A stretch of DNA of 64,000 nucleotides, from assembly GCA_032871835.1 (NCBI GenBank), contig CM065303.1:23376001-23440000 (forward strand), given 5' to 3'. Positions within the stretch are counted from its first letter, which is position 1; every line of letters starts with the position of its first letter. Position numbers and translations under genes: made by a program. The notes under the pieces were generated by a model. It saw nothing but the letters and a program-made list of their open reading frames with translations, was not told the DNA's origin and did not search any database. This DNA comes from Dipteronia dyeriana (Eukaryota > Streptophyta > Magnoliopsida > Sapindales > Sapindaceae). This document shows, in pieces, positions 1-12,064 of this stretch.

Positions 1-72
1 ATAGGATAAAAACCACGGTAACAATATATACAATGATCTTCTATATCTTATAATGTTGGACGTTCTCAAAAC

Positions 73-140
73 TATCTCGTTAAAAACCTTGTCAGGAAAA
101 CCCAGTGGGATAAAACCAGATCGAAAGGAAAAAAGAGTAT
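73..140. repeat. Conserved TE motif, copy 1
   Basis: This segment carries TTAAAAACCTTGTCAGGAAA, then CCCAGTGGGATAAAACC, then GGAAAAAAGAGTAT. A diverged partial copy lies at about 200-236. It is the same motif as 443-517 in this element and 7,699-7,770 in an unrelated hAT element. Confidence 0.75.
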
Positions 141-442
141 AGTATACATATGTCCAAAATTATTGTTTTCTTCAAAACATTTCTCACATTTATATTTTGC
201 TAGGAAAAACCCCGGTGGGATAAAAAACTTGAGCAACGATATTCATTGATCTGTCAGATTAAAATAATATTTATGATGATCTTCTAGATCAAGATAATAT
301 ATATACGATGATTAGCAATATCAAAGTAATAGTTACAATGATCTTCTTAATCAAAACAATATATATACGATGATCAACTAGATCAATATAGTTTTTATGA
401 TAATCTTTATGGATCAAATGATTGTTGGGTGTGCTTAGAGAA

Positions 443-517
443 TTGTCTCATTAAAACCTTATCAGGAAAACCCAATGGGACAAAAACCTGATTGGAAGGA
501 AAAAGAGTACAATGCAC
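443..517. repeat. Conserved TE motif, copy 2
   Basis: This is a second full copy of the motif at 73-140 (CATTAAAACCTTATCAGGAA, CCCAATGGGACAAAAACC, GGAAAAAGAGTACAATGCAC), about 370 bp further on inside the same retroelement. Confidence 0.75.
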
Positions 518-1296
518 AAATGCCCCAATATAATTAATATACTTCATTTGATATGCTCTCCCTGATGGGACGCTCCCCCTGATAAAATTCTTTTGAAGCA
601 ATCTTCTTGATTGCAAGCTGAAGTATATCGATGTTTATTTCATGAAATAACATCATAAATGATTGGGGGGAATATAAACAAAAACTTGCTTTATGGAGTA
701 ATATCCATATGGAATCTTTTTATAATCTTTTTAGAATCTTTTCAACATATCCTGATTGATAGATAAACATTCCATTTGATATATGTTCGATCTTCAAGTC
801 GAGACAATATTTACTTTCTCATTTCTTTATGAATACATGAGTATATAATATGATTTATATCCTTATCTTATCGGATATTAACTGAGACAGTTATTCTAAA
901 TCCGTTCATATTATTATTTAATCCGTTTAAGGATTTTTGTATGTTCATCAAATACAAATTACGAGATCTCGATTTATATGCTTCTAGCATTTTTAAATCC
1001 TTCATGGATTATAAATATCTGCATTGAGTGAATTATATAGATAAATGATTACTATGTCTACAAGACGTATTTCAAGCCTTTCAAAGGCAGCCAAATTTAT
1101 CAAAAATTCAGAACGTAATCATATTCAATACTTTTGAATATCAAGTTTCTGTGAGAAATCTTGTACTACGAGTCGTGTCTCGTATCTCATGATCTCGTTT
1201 TTCTCATTACGTTTCCGTATAAAAACTCATAAGTATCCAATTAGTATGATATCTCCAGGTGTCTGGAGTACTATTGGTCTAAATACTTTATGTTTG

Positions 1297-1377
1297 GCTT
1301 ATGAAGTCAATTCTTCTTGAATTGCTTATGAAGTCAATTCTTCTTGAATTGCTTATGAAGTCAATTCTTCTTGAATT
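1297..1377. repeat. 27-bp tandem triplication
   Basis: Three exact copies of a 27-bp unit beginning GCTTATGAAGTC and ending TTGAATT start at 1,297, 1,324 and 1,351. Their identity suggests a recent slippage or unequal-exchange event inside an otherwise diverged element. Confidence 0.95.
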
Positions 1378-3039
1378 GCTTTTTTTCATTTAGGTCAATC
1401 ATGCATTTGTCTACAATCATTGATATCATGAAAATCATAATTCTCATTTATAATTTCAGTAGCGCTACTGTGTATAACAATACATCATCAATGATTGTTT
1501 TCTTGTGATCTCACATTTCTCTTATGTATAAATTTTTCTCAATTTCTATATTCTTGTATCTCTATTGAGATTTCTTCCATATTAATGGATTTAGTCACTT
1601 CATAGACTTGTATAGAAATTTTCTTAATTTCGATATACTTGTATCTCTGATGAGATTTCTTCAATTTCAATGGATTTAGTCATTTCATAGACTTGTGTCT
1701 TTTTAGATATATCAGACTCTTAAAGAGTTGATTTAGAGAAAGTGAATTTATTCATAACTCGAGTTTTGTTTACTCTTGGGATCCCAATAACAATACGTTT
1801 CAAAAGGTTCATAAGCTTATGATATCCATCAGATGTTTTATTTGTTGCAATTTGTTTTGATTGTTTTACAGAAACAATTACCCGGACGGGGTTTATGAGA
1901 TAACAAATTATAAAATCTTGTTCACCTTTAATATACAAGGTAACAGATTAATAATCACCTGATGATCAATTATCTTTCGTATTTGAAAAATACGGAGATT
2001 GAAATGAGATAGATAGATATATATATATATATAACCGAACTGATATCTCTATTTTGTATATAAGTAACTTTTCATTGACTTCTCTTCTAGAGAAATTTTT
2101 CCATCTAGAAATTAATCAATAAGATAATATACAGATTGTGCGTAAAATCATAAAATATTAGAAGTTTAAATGATCTAATAGAAGATTATTCAAAATCAAC
2201 ATTAATCTCATAACGATATAGAGACCTTATCTTATATCATGCAAGAGATGCAAATAAGGAGATATACAACACAATCAAATATCTTAGAGTGAGTAAGTCC
2301 CTATATAGAATTTAGTAACTATATAGAAATAATAAAGTTCTCGTAAATACCTAGAAACATTTGACAAGTGATTTCTCTGATCCATTTTGATTATGAGTAT
2401 ATATGAAAACTAGATGTTGAACATCGATTCCAGTTGCTTTACCATATTCATAAAATATCTTGTAAGTTCAACAAGTTAATATACCTGAAAAACTAATAAT
2501 CGGTGCGAGTAATATGGAGATGTTTGATAATAAACAAACATGTGATCATCTCGTAGATGCATCAACTAAAACCATATAATAATGAAAAGGATCATTTGGT
2601 GGATGAATATGTCCACATATATTCCTTGAATTCTTTGGAGGAATGATGAGGATCCAAAACCAACTTTAGAATGAGATGGTTTTATTATTAGTTCCCATGT
2701 GAACATGCAATACATAAGTTCTCATTGGATAAAGAATCTTCTAGTTCTTTAATAAATATCTACGAGAATTTTTAATGATTCTATACATCATTGTAGATTA
2801 TGGGTAACTGATACAGTCACGCCAAAGTATAAACATTTTGGGATCTGTAAACTTTTGATTCATAACTGTATAAACATCTACACTCTTTATAATAGTGTAA
2901 TATAATCCAGATGATAAAGCACGCAGCTTTTCTGTAATGAGTTCCTGACCTGAATTATGAGAAGTAATGCATATATATTAATTATTCTCATTAATCATAT
3001 TTTCAATATGATATTCATACATCCGTATATCTTTGAAAC

Positions 3040-3390
3040 TAAATAGATTACTTTATATTCTGTTTGAATGATATAAAATATCATCGATACACAATCAAAT
3101 ACCATATGGTAATAAGATTGTGGCTCTTCTAGAGCATTTAATCAGATCCGTTGGATCTGATCTGGTATTAACCTTATATACCCTTGAAATAAATATATTT
3201 CTTTATGTTATAGTTGAATAATATCAAGTATCATTGATATATAAATTTAGTATTGTTTGATAACAATATCGTAACTCTTCCAGAACTTTCTTTCAGATCC
3301 ATTGGATCTAATATATAATTAGTATTATTTGACAACAATATCGTGGCTTCTCCGGAGCTTTCTACCAGATCCGTTGGACCTATAAACAGT
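3040..3390. repeat. Diverged repeat of about 120 bp, three copies
   Basis: Three related blocks contain an ATATCGT(G/A)(G/A)CTCTTC-like core followed by TCAGATCC(G/A)TTGGATCT. They centre near 3,110-3,170, 3,235-3,310 and 3,325-3,385. They are part of the local-repeat structure of the LARD-like element. No coding potential is visible. Confidence 0.7.
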
Positions 3391-3736
3391 ATTAACATTT
3401 GTTCAGAGCAAAATCAAATTCATAAAATATATCTAGCTCCGCAAAAATTGTATGAGTCGTTGCACTCTTGATAAAATATATATTTTCATTATGGGAATTT
3501 TATGGACATTACGTGTAATACCATTTTATATCTCATCTAAAATGATAATAATCTCTCTCTCATTTTTTTAATAGGCTTATTCTGTAAACCATTTTCTCTT
3601 GTCAGTTACAAACATCCACTATTGGAGTATGTTTTGATATCTCATAAATTTAAATATATCCAAATTTACTCTCTTGATATTTGCTCCTTCAAGAGTAAGT
3701 ATGTATAAAATGGATAAAAATATCCTTTACAATCTC

Positions 3737-3980
3737 AATATACGTGATATTAGGATTTTAAATCTTTTTATGATAATCACAGTATCCTGTTGAATATGTA
3801 AATCTTTATTCCCAAATAAATGATACGTTAGGATCTTAAATCTCGTTTACGATACTCACAACATTTTGATGGATGTGTATGAAAATGAATAAAATATTAT
3901 TTCCAATTTCATTATTCGTTAGGATATTAAATCCTTTTTATGATATTCACAACATCCTATTGGATGTGTAGATCATTTTT
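3737..3980. repeat. Diverged repeats with GTTAGGATxTTAAATC core
   Basis: Three related blocks share a TTAGGATTTTAAATC-like start followed by TTTATGATA(T/C)TCACAACATCCT and a (T)GGATGTGTA end. They lie in the interior of the LARD-like element and show the same stacking of local duplications as the preceding repeat group. Confidence 0.65.
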
Positions 3981-5031
3981 CTCAAATGAATGACATATAA
4001 ACATATCACTTCATATATATGAGTAACTTCATATTCTGAATGAGTTTGAAACCCCAGGTTCCAAATAATAAAATATGTCTTTCATGAATATAACACTAGA
4101 TTCAGATCTCCAGGTTATCATCGGTTTTCAAAACCGTACAGTATGACATTCATGTATATAACTCTGGATCTAGAACTCCAGGTTCTCATTGGTTTTGAAA
4201 ACCGTACCAACTTAAATATCATAAATCCATAAACTTTAAGTTCTGGTTAGTTGGTCAAACCGATCTCATTTATTATGTACAAGTAAATAATAAGAATATT
4301 TAAAAAACATAACAATTATCAGGAGACACGGCCGAAGCCAATCCTAAGACACAACCGAAGCCAGTCCCGAGTCATGACATAAGTCAGTCTTATATATTGC
4401 GTAAGAATAAATATTGAATATTTAAACAATTTATTTGGAGACACGGCCAAAGCCAGTCCCGAGACATAGCATATGTCAGTCTCATATATTGTATAAAAAT
4501 AAATGATTTCAGGGCCATGAGGTCACCTTATATGAGCATAAAATTAAAACATTGCAGGGACATGAGTTCTCTTGATATGAGCATAATATTAAAACATTTC
4601 AGATAAACAAATCCAAAATTATATATATATATATATGAGTTCTGTTGATGGTATAAGCCATCTTTCTATACGGAATTATATATACATATCCAGAATGTTG
4701 AGATATGAGTAAATTACCTATCGGGTTACTTTTATGTAATTGTGTTGGATATCATGATTTTTCTTCGCACCTGAAAGTAAAGTTAATAAAGCTTGAATAT
4801 GTCAAAACAATAGTTACAAGCAAAATTAGTTGAAACTGATGGCACGGTTGCGTCCGGAACGGTCGAAATAGCTGGAACTATGTTCGACTCAGTTAAAAAC
4901 GGATGAAAATTGCACTGAGTTGGGTACAAAACATTTATGGACTGAGTTGACTCGTTTAACGGAATATTCCCTAATAGTAACGGAATATGATAGGACGGTA
5001 ACAGAATATTCCCAAAATAGTGACATGGCAC

Positions 5032-5152
5032 ACGTTGACGTGGCATGACTGAACGATGATGTGTCACTAACGTGGTGCGACTGGGAGCTCACGTGGCACT
5101 GCTAGTCGCTGACGTGGTGCTGATTGGATGATGACGTGTCTGATGACGTGGT
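5032..5152. promoter_or_regulatory. Cluster of ACGT-core (bZIP-type) motifs
   Basis: About 120 bp hold six to seven ACGT or near-ACGT cores: GTTGACGTGGC, TAACGTGG, CTCACGTGGCA (a G-box), GCTGACGTGG, ATGACGTGTC and ATGACGTGG. TGACG and CACGTGGC are known binding sites for plant bZIP factors. The cluster lies in the leader, downstream of the LARD-like element's 5' LTR in its own direction. A regulatory role is inference from density alone. Confidence 0.45.
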
Positions 5153-5432
5153 CATCTTCTTTCTTGGGAAGTTGTAGAAAAATATTGATTTTTTTTTCAT
5201 TGTTGACCGAACTTTGACCGACTCTAGAGAGTTCGTTAGAGCTCTTTTTGAGACGCGGTCAATGGTGTTGGAATCGTATTTCTGAGAGGAACACAACGGT
5301 ATCCTTCAAAAATTGATTCGAATACTTTGAAATTTCTAGACTCAATGAAAACCAAAACTAAAACTCTCAAGAGATTTTTCTGAAACAAAATTACTATTTG
5401 GTTATGCCTAGTCTATACTCGTGTTGATAACG

Positions 5433-5773
5433 TGTCGTAAATAAATTGAGATTATAACAAATAAAGAAGAGAAACTGAGATTGATATAATGCAAATAACA
5501 AACAAAGAAAACAGAGGCGAGAGATGAGAGATATAAGGGAGATATGAATGTACTGTTTTATTAAGTATCAGCTGATCAAAAGAATTACAATTGAAAACCA
5601 TATATATAGGCAAACACAATCGAAGGGGTTTTTATTGTAAATACCTATCTAAATTGCCACGTATTCTAACTTAAGGATGAAGTAATTGAATGGCACTCTT
5701 CCACGCATGTGACTGCACTTCAAGCGGTGGAAATGGAATTGGCTTACCAAGTGGTATCAATCGGTGGAAATCC
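5433..5773 (-). repeat. Probable 5' LTR of the minus-strand LARD-like element
   Basis: Read on the minus strand, this segment starts TGGATTTCC and ends TTACGACA next to the PBS-like stretch. It contains a TATA-like box (CCTATATATA, about 5,610-5,600), then a pyrimidine-rich stretch expected downstream of a start site. These are the parts of an LTR promoter. The outer boundary is uncertain because the partner LTR is outside the window, so the TG...CA ends and a 5-bp target duplication cannot be tested. Confidence 0.4.
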
Positions 5774-7139
5774 ATTTATTATTATATATATTTTAAAGAA
5801 GAATAATGATTGTTTTTAAAAAAAAAAAGGAGTAAAAATAGTGGATCCATTTTCTCTTTCAATTTATCCTCATTATGGGAAAAAGATACCCATTTAAAAT
5901 GGATCCAAATGGAAAGATCCAATTTTTTGAAAAGAAAACCCATAAGTGCTGATCATTTAGATCATTTGACCCATTCACATATCTTTCTTCTCTCTTTGTC
6001 AAACATGGGGCCCATCAGTTTTTTTTTTTTTTTTTTTTCATCGCATGTTATTTGCAACCATTAGATCTATTATGGAATCTAGGAAATTTCTTACTATTCG
6101 AGATCTTATTCGTTCTTTTTGACCGTTGGAGGTCCAACAGCCATAATGGAATCCTGAAAATTTCTTACGATTAGGAAAGCAACCTAGGATTATAAGACTA
6201 AATAAATATGGTAATATATCTTTTCAAAAAATAAATAAATATGATAACTTAAGATATGAAATAAATTATAATATATCAAACATAATAAAATTATAATAGA
6301 AGTAGTGGTGCAGGGTTTTTTTTTCTAATTATAGTTAAACTCGTTTAAAATTTACCTTTTTTTCTGTTATTTACATTTTTTTAAAATCTTGTATTTTTTT
6401 TTTTGAAATATAACTACTGTCGTGATCCGATAAGATCAACTAGACTCTATAACAATTGTTCGGAATACTACTTCCTCTATCATGGAGATGTTACATATAT
6501 ACTACAACTCTCAAAACCGGAAAGAGATGTACTCAAACACCAGAAGAAAACTCATCATATATGTTTGTAAAATGTATATAGTGAGACTCAAAACCTTGAC
6601 CACTAGACCTGGAAGGGAGGTTCACAATCATCTCTAATAAGAGATGATGTATAAATCTTGCAATATTATTTGAGAATATTTTTTCAGAGCAAAAACAAGT
6701 TAATTAAGACAAATTTATTATGACAGTATTTTTTAAGAATATAAATTTATTTAAATTTTTGGACGATAATTTATCAATCAAATTAGGCATATATCATATA
6801 ACAAACAAGATCAAATAATGACCTAAATTCTATCCATAAACTTTGTTTTGTATCATTTAAGATTATGAGATGTCGAAGTGAAAGCTATACGAAGCACTCT
6901 ATCAATAGGTTAAGTACTATATAACGACACATTCCGCCTATGGATTTTTTAATATTGGATCTTTTGTAATGCGTTTTCTTTTTAGATCGATAAAAAAAAA
7001 AAAAAAGTTTTCTATACTGACACATTATTATAGAAAATATTTACGGTTCATTTTATAAAAAAATCAATTTCCCTTAATTGAGTTGGTCATACATGATACA
7101 TCTTTAATATTTATAAAGCCGATAAAGCTGTAATTCTGA
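5774..7139. other. AT-rich intergenic DNA
   Basis: This stretch lies between the LARD-like element and the hAT element. It holds homopolymer tracts (a run of Ts around 6,019-6,039 and A/T runs around 6,990-7,010) and no open frame that resembles a protein I recognise. I see no RNA gene. It may contain decayed repeats that I cannot classify. Confidence 0.6.
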
Positions 7140-7698
7140 AGCTGCCCTACCCATTAGGCACGACCTGTCGAGGCTCGTTTTTGAAAACGGGTCAGGCCTG
7201 GTCTGGCATGCAGCAGTGTGCGTGAGCTACGTGGCGGACCAGGTTCGACCCATTTTTAAAAACGGTGGCACGGCACGGCACGGCACGTCGGTCTGCCACA
7301 GGCGGGTCGTGCCTGCAGGTCGTGCCAGGCCGACTGATGGGTCTGGTCCACGTACCGCTCCATAATCATTTTCAAATCTGATTTTTAAAAATAAAGTTTG
7401 TTTGGATTTTGGGTTTAGGGTTTAAGGTTTAGGATTTACGGAAAATACAATAATACAAGAAAAAATCGGTTGTTATATCAATTTAACAATTCAATTATAT
7501 AAATGTAATTTTCAAATTAATGTGTTTATCTTTTGAATTAATTTATATGAAAATAATAATCAATTCCAAAAATGAATAAAGAAAAAGTTATACAAAAAAA
7601 AATAAAAATAGATGTTATTACGAAAATGTGAAATGAATATTTTTTTATTTATTTAATTATTTTTCACTTATGGAATTCAATATTACATATTTACATGA

Positions 7699-7770
7699 TT
7701 GCCTCATTAAAAACCTTACCAAGAAAAACCCAGTGGAATAAAAACTTGTTAAGGGAAAAAGAGTGCAATC
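7699..7770. repeat. Conserved TE motif, copy 3 (in hAT 3' region)
   Basis: CTCATTAAAAACCTTACCAA, then CCCAGTGGAATAAAAAC, then GGGAAAAAGAGTGCAATC. It lies just beyond the C-terminal end of the hAT transposase frame, so in its transcribed 3' region. It matches the copies at 73-140 and 443-517, although those sit in a retroelement. Confidence 0.75.
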
Positions 7771-7904
7771 GTATTATAATTTACAAGTAAATATACATGT
7801 AAAAGTATAACCTAGTTCTGACTCTGGTCACTACCGGAAGACTCATTAATATATAGATTGTTGAAATTTAGAATAAGTTATTTATCTACCGTTTGATTTT
7901 GCAA

Positions 7905-9861
7905 CCTTTTTTTAGCATGCTTCCAATCTCGAAGGGATGTTAATACCTCCACCATATCCGGAGACAAACAACTTCTTCTTGGTTCAATTATGTGTCAACT
8001 GGTACTGAAAGCTTGTTCTAAAGACATCGTTGACACGGGGATAACCAGTACGTCACGTGCTAAGTGTGATAGAACTGGATACATGTACGTATAGGTCTTC
8101 CATCATAACAACAAATCAAATTCTTCCTTGTCTTCAACAGCATCGAACTGTGCTTCAAGATATCTAATCAGTTCGGTAAAAGAAGATGTGTCAGATCTTT
8201 ACCCTGAAGAAGTACTTGTTGATTTGTCCTTTTTCACCGTTTCAGAAGGCTCCAACTTGTTTGCTTCGGCTCTGTCTCCGGTTGTGTTGATTGGGGTGTG
8301 AATGTTGCCAAACTTGCTCTCATAAATATAAGAAATCTTGAACAACTCGGTTCGAATGTCAGTAATTTGTTTTGAATAATCTATTGACAAATTAGTACCA
8401 ATAAACTCAAGAAAAACTTCTAAACCAAATAATTTAACCCTATGATCTACTTAAGACTTAAGGCATAAAGTAGAGGAATGCTAGACTAATATTTTTTCAA
8501 CTTTGTCTCCATGGAAACAACTGCAATGCCTAGATATTCATCTTCTCTATAACTATTTAACACTTTAGACATTTCCACTATCTGATGGATTGTATGAGAA
8601 TATATAGGGTAATAGACCCTAGAAAGAGTTACAGTGGCATTGTAAAATATCTTTAAAAATTGAACAAAAACCCTTGTCACATACCAATTGTCTGTGGCAA
8701 GTGCTTTTGCTTCAGGACGACCAGTTTAACCCAATTTCATGCTATAAAAACATGTAATGGTAGTATCATAATCCAAACAATTTTCCAACATTAAGTAAGT
8801 AGAGTTCTTACCGGCATATCAGTATGGAATCGTCGGGGTTTGAGACCGTTTACTGAATCTAGGATTAGAATTGTAAATCCAAGAAATGACATCTCTGATG
8901 TGATCTATTTGGTCGCTTATCTGCTTTAAACCAGCCTATATAACTAAATTTATAATATGACATGCACACCGTTGATAGAAAGGAATAACCTCTATCTTGC
9001 GGAATATTTCTTGTAATAAACAATGCAATAGAACCAGTATTTGCAGATTCATTATCTAATGTGATAGAAAGGATGCGATGCGTGATTTTGTAAGTTTCTA
9101 AAACAGAAAGAATGACATTAAAATATATTTTTACGGTATGTGCAAAATCCATTGGACGAAAACCCAAAATTCTTTTTGTTATCCTTCATTCAGAATCTAA
9201 ATAGTGTCATGTGACACATAAAATAGTCATGTTTTGAACATGCATTCCAAATATCAGAAGTTAATGCAACAGAGACACTTAAATGTTGTATATCAGCAAT
9301 TAAGTCATCTCTGTGGGGTTCAAGCAATCTTATCAAATCATTTATAGTGATGGTTCTAAAAACATGTTCAAATTGAGGGTTGTATGCAAATGTGATTAAT
9401 TTTTTATAAAATGGACTGTCACCAACACAGATCGGTTGATCAGTTTGTGCAATGTATCGTGTCAAGCACTCTCTAATGTGCATGTCGTCAAACTGCCACG
9501 TCGTAACGGACCCGTCTGGGTGTCGTCGTAGTTGTGTCTGGGTTGTAGTGTCTACTTGTCAATGTGCAGACATACATTTGTACATATGCCGTCTCAAATG
9601 TCCGGTTCATTTCCTACTAGTGGTATAATCCTTATGACAAAACTTACATTTAGCTTTGGGCCTAGACGTCCCGTTTGGGAATGTCATTTGGACTATGTTG
9701 AAACATTGCCACACATCTGATGTTAATTTTCTGGGACATGATGTTGGTGTAACTGCGGAACCTGAAGGTCCCACTTGAGTATGAGTCGGTTCTAAAATAT
9801 CAAATTCATCGTTGAGCATGTTCAAACCGTCCGGAAAATAAGACTGCTGGTTATGATCCAT
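7905..9861 (-). pseudogene. hAT transposase, broken
   Basis: The ATG at 9,861 directly follows a TTCAG acceptor, so a leader intron is likely. Order of recognisable parts: a BED zinc finger (CKFCHKDYTTSRK, then TGHLRRHMYKC after an in-frame TGA), a central region with SDIWNACS (first catalytic Asp, about 9,250), a DNESANTG segment (second Asp, about 9,050), an ACHIINLVI segment reachable only in another frame, and a C-terminal dimerisation region near 7,910-8,170 with VIPVSTMSLEQAF (the usual ASE is changed). There are at least four stops and several frame changes. It acted as the DNA-cutting transposase of this element family and cannot make an active enzyme now. Family assignment is secure; intron structure is uncertain. 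Confidence 0.75.
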
Positions 9862-9929
9862 TTCCTGAAGTACAAATATGAACACTATATTCATTAATAA
9901 TCATATTAAAAACCAATATTTAGTAACAA

Positions 9930-10690
9930 AATAATTTTAAATTAATTACTACCCTTAACAATTTTTATTTACTAACAAAACATATTAAAATTAACCACTA
10001 CACTTAAAATTCATAATATACTAACACAAAATATTAAAATGTTTCTACTACACTTAAAATTCATAATTTACTAACACAAAATATTAAAATATTTCTACTA
10101 CACTTAAAATTCATAATTTACTAACAAAAAATATTAAATTCACTACTACAAATTAAATTGATAAATTTACTAACAACAAATATTAAATTAAATACTACAC
10201 TTAAAAATCTTAATTTACTAACAAAACATATTAAAATTAACCATTACACTTAAAATTCATAATGTACTAACACAAAATATTAAAATGTTTCTACTACACT
10301 TAAAAATCGTAATTTACTAACAAAAAATATTAAATTCACTACTACAAATTAAATTGATAAATTAACTAATAACAAATATAAATTAAATACTATACTTAAA
10401 AATCTTAATTTACTAACAAAACATATAAAAAGTAACAACCACACTTAAAATATATAATGTACTAACACAAAATATTAAAATGTTTCTACTACACTTAAAA
10501 TTCATAATTTACTAACAACAAAAATAAATTTAACTACTAAACTTAAAATTCACAATTTACTTATTTAAAAAATTAAATTCAATAATACAAATTAAATTTC
10601 TAATTTTACTAATAACAAATATTAAAATTAATACTAAACTTCAAAATCTTAATACACTAAACAATAATATTAAAATTAACTAAGTATGTA
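9930..10690 (-). repeat. AT-rich tandem array (period about 55-65 bp) in hAT leader
   Basis: Units of the type TACTACACTTAAAATTCATA followed by ATTTACTAACACAAAATATT are repeated about a dozen times with substitutions and length changes. The array lies between the presumed promoter (about 11.0 kb) and the first coding exon of the minus-strand hAT, so it probably sits in a 5' leader intron. Confidence 0.85.
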
Positions 10691-11361
10691 CAAAAATTGA
10701 TAAACTAACTAACTAAATAAAAATGTTATCATTTAATAACTAAAATCCAAATATAAAATTATAAATTTAGTATCAAAAAATGTTTCAACAAAACTAATAA
10801 GAAAATTGTACCTTTAAACTTTGGTGTGTTGGTGAAAAATTTAGAGAATAAGATAGAAAATTGGTATTAAATTTTTTGTAGAGAGAGTAATAATGAAATT
10901 GAATGAAAATGTGTAGAGAATTGGAGAATGTAGAGATTGGAATTTGAGAGAATGAGAGATTGGGAGAATTATAGAGAGAGAGTGAATGGAAAATGAAATA
11001 GATTGAAGTATTTATAGAAAATTAGATTTTTTGGTCAAAATTAAATTTGAAAAACTTCAGGGGCTTTATTATAATTTGTGAGGCCTCAAACGGCTGGATT
11101 TTGAATTCTAACCGTTTGAGGGAATATTAAAAAAAAAAATCAAACAAACGGTCCAATTTCCCGACAGGCGGGCCAGTCTAGCGGCGTAGCACGCCGGCTA
11201 CACGTGCCGTGGAGGGCCGGCCTGTAGGACCTGGCCCCTACGGCCCGGCACGCGGCCGGTCTCGTTCCAGGCTTCGGCTTGGCCTGCTTCCTCCAAGCAC
11301 GACCCGTTTTCCTTATTGGACCACGTGGACCGGCCTGTCTCCGACCTACCCAAATTTACAG

Positions 11362-12001
11362 CACTAAAAGCTGAGTTGGTAAGCCGAGTTGTCACTTTTC
11401 CTTCCATTCCCTTTTGATTAGCGACAACGAGTCTCACATTATAAAATAAGGAGAGTGTATTTGATTGATATTTTAATGGACAATTTTAATGTGCAATGAT
11501 TTTATGGATCTAAAGAACTATTATGATTATTAGTATAATTAGGATTATACTTATAGGATTATTATGATTTTATGGATTAAACTTTTAGAATTTTGAAAGA
11601 AACTTTGGATTTTATTTATAGACTATTAGGATTATCTTGACTTTATTTCAAAACTTTTTGGACTTTTATAAATATGAATTTTCAAGAGTCGATTTTAGTA
11701 TTCAATTTTCTCTCCACATTAACGAATAACCACACTCAATATAAATGTGGTTAAACGCCCTTAACTTATGATTTCAAGATGTCTTTACTAGAGAACCACT
11801 GTATAACTTGTTTGAAAACCACCGGACTTATCTAACTTGTTAAAAAGTTTCAATCTGATATCATTAGGCTTTTCCTTTCCCAAATCATCTAATAAAATCT
11901 TAAACTAATAAGCACGGAAAATTAAACGAGAACAATTTTTTGTTTTTTTGGTAACAACTGTTCGGCTACTTGTGTTTGATCTAAATAGGTTTTTTTTATT
12001 A

Positions 12002-12064
<63 letters not shown>

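Larger units (their letters stand above)
1..5432 (-). mobile_element. Internal region of a non-coding (LARD-like) LTR retroelement
   Basis: I see no coding sequence of useful length on either strand. The orientation comes from two features. At the right end, the minus strand reads from an LTR-like segment into a PBS-like stretch (about 5,418-5,432). Near the left end (73-140 and 443-517) there are copies of a motif that, read on the minus strand, resembles the sequence often found just before the 3' LTR of plant copia-type elements (from memory). The interior is built of diverged local repeats: about 60-bp AT-rich units at 1-420, a 27-bp triplet at 1,297-1,377, and repeats at 3,040-3,390, 3,737-3,980, 4,080-4,210 and 4,320-4,480. 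The 3' LTR would lie left of the window. A large retrotransposon derivative without proteins fits best. The family assignment is inference. Confidence 0.5.
7140..11361 (-). mobile_element. Decayed hAT transposon with GC-rich ends
   Basis: The middle codes for a broken hAT transposase on the minus strand. Both ends (about 7,140-7,360 and 11,155-11,350) are strikingly GC-rich within AT-rich DNA and carry repeated GGCACG, GGCCGG and CACGTGG-type words, as expected for subterminal transposase-binding regions. A TATA-like box on the minus strand (CTATAAATAC, about 11,017-11,008) precedes the leader. The outermost bases (CTGCCCTACCC at the left, CTACCCAAATTTACAG at the right) are only loosely inverted, and I could not confirm an 8-bp target duplication. 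The limits are therefore approximate. Confidence 0.6.

Noticed and set aside
1297..1377. CRISPR-like array
   Set aside because: The three 27-bp copies are directly adjacent without spacers, in a plant nuclear setting. It is a simple tandem triplication.
1720..1938. 72-codon minus-strand frame in the LARD-like element
   Set aside because: No retroelement domain can be recognised in it and the neighbouring sequence is non-coding. Probably chance.
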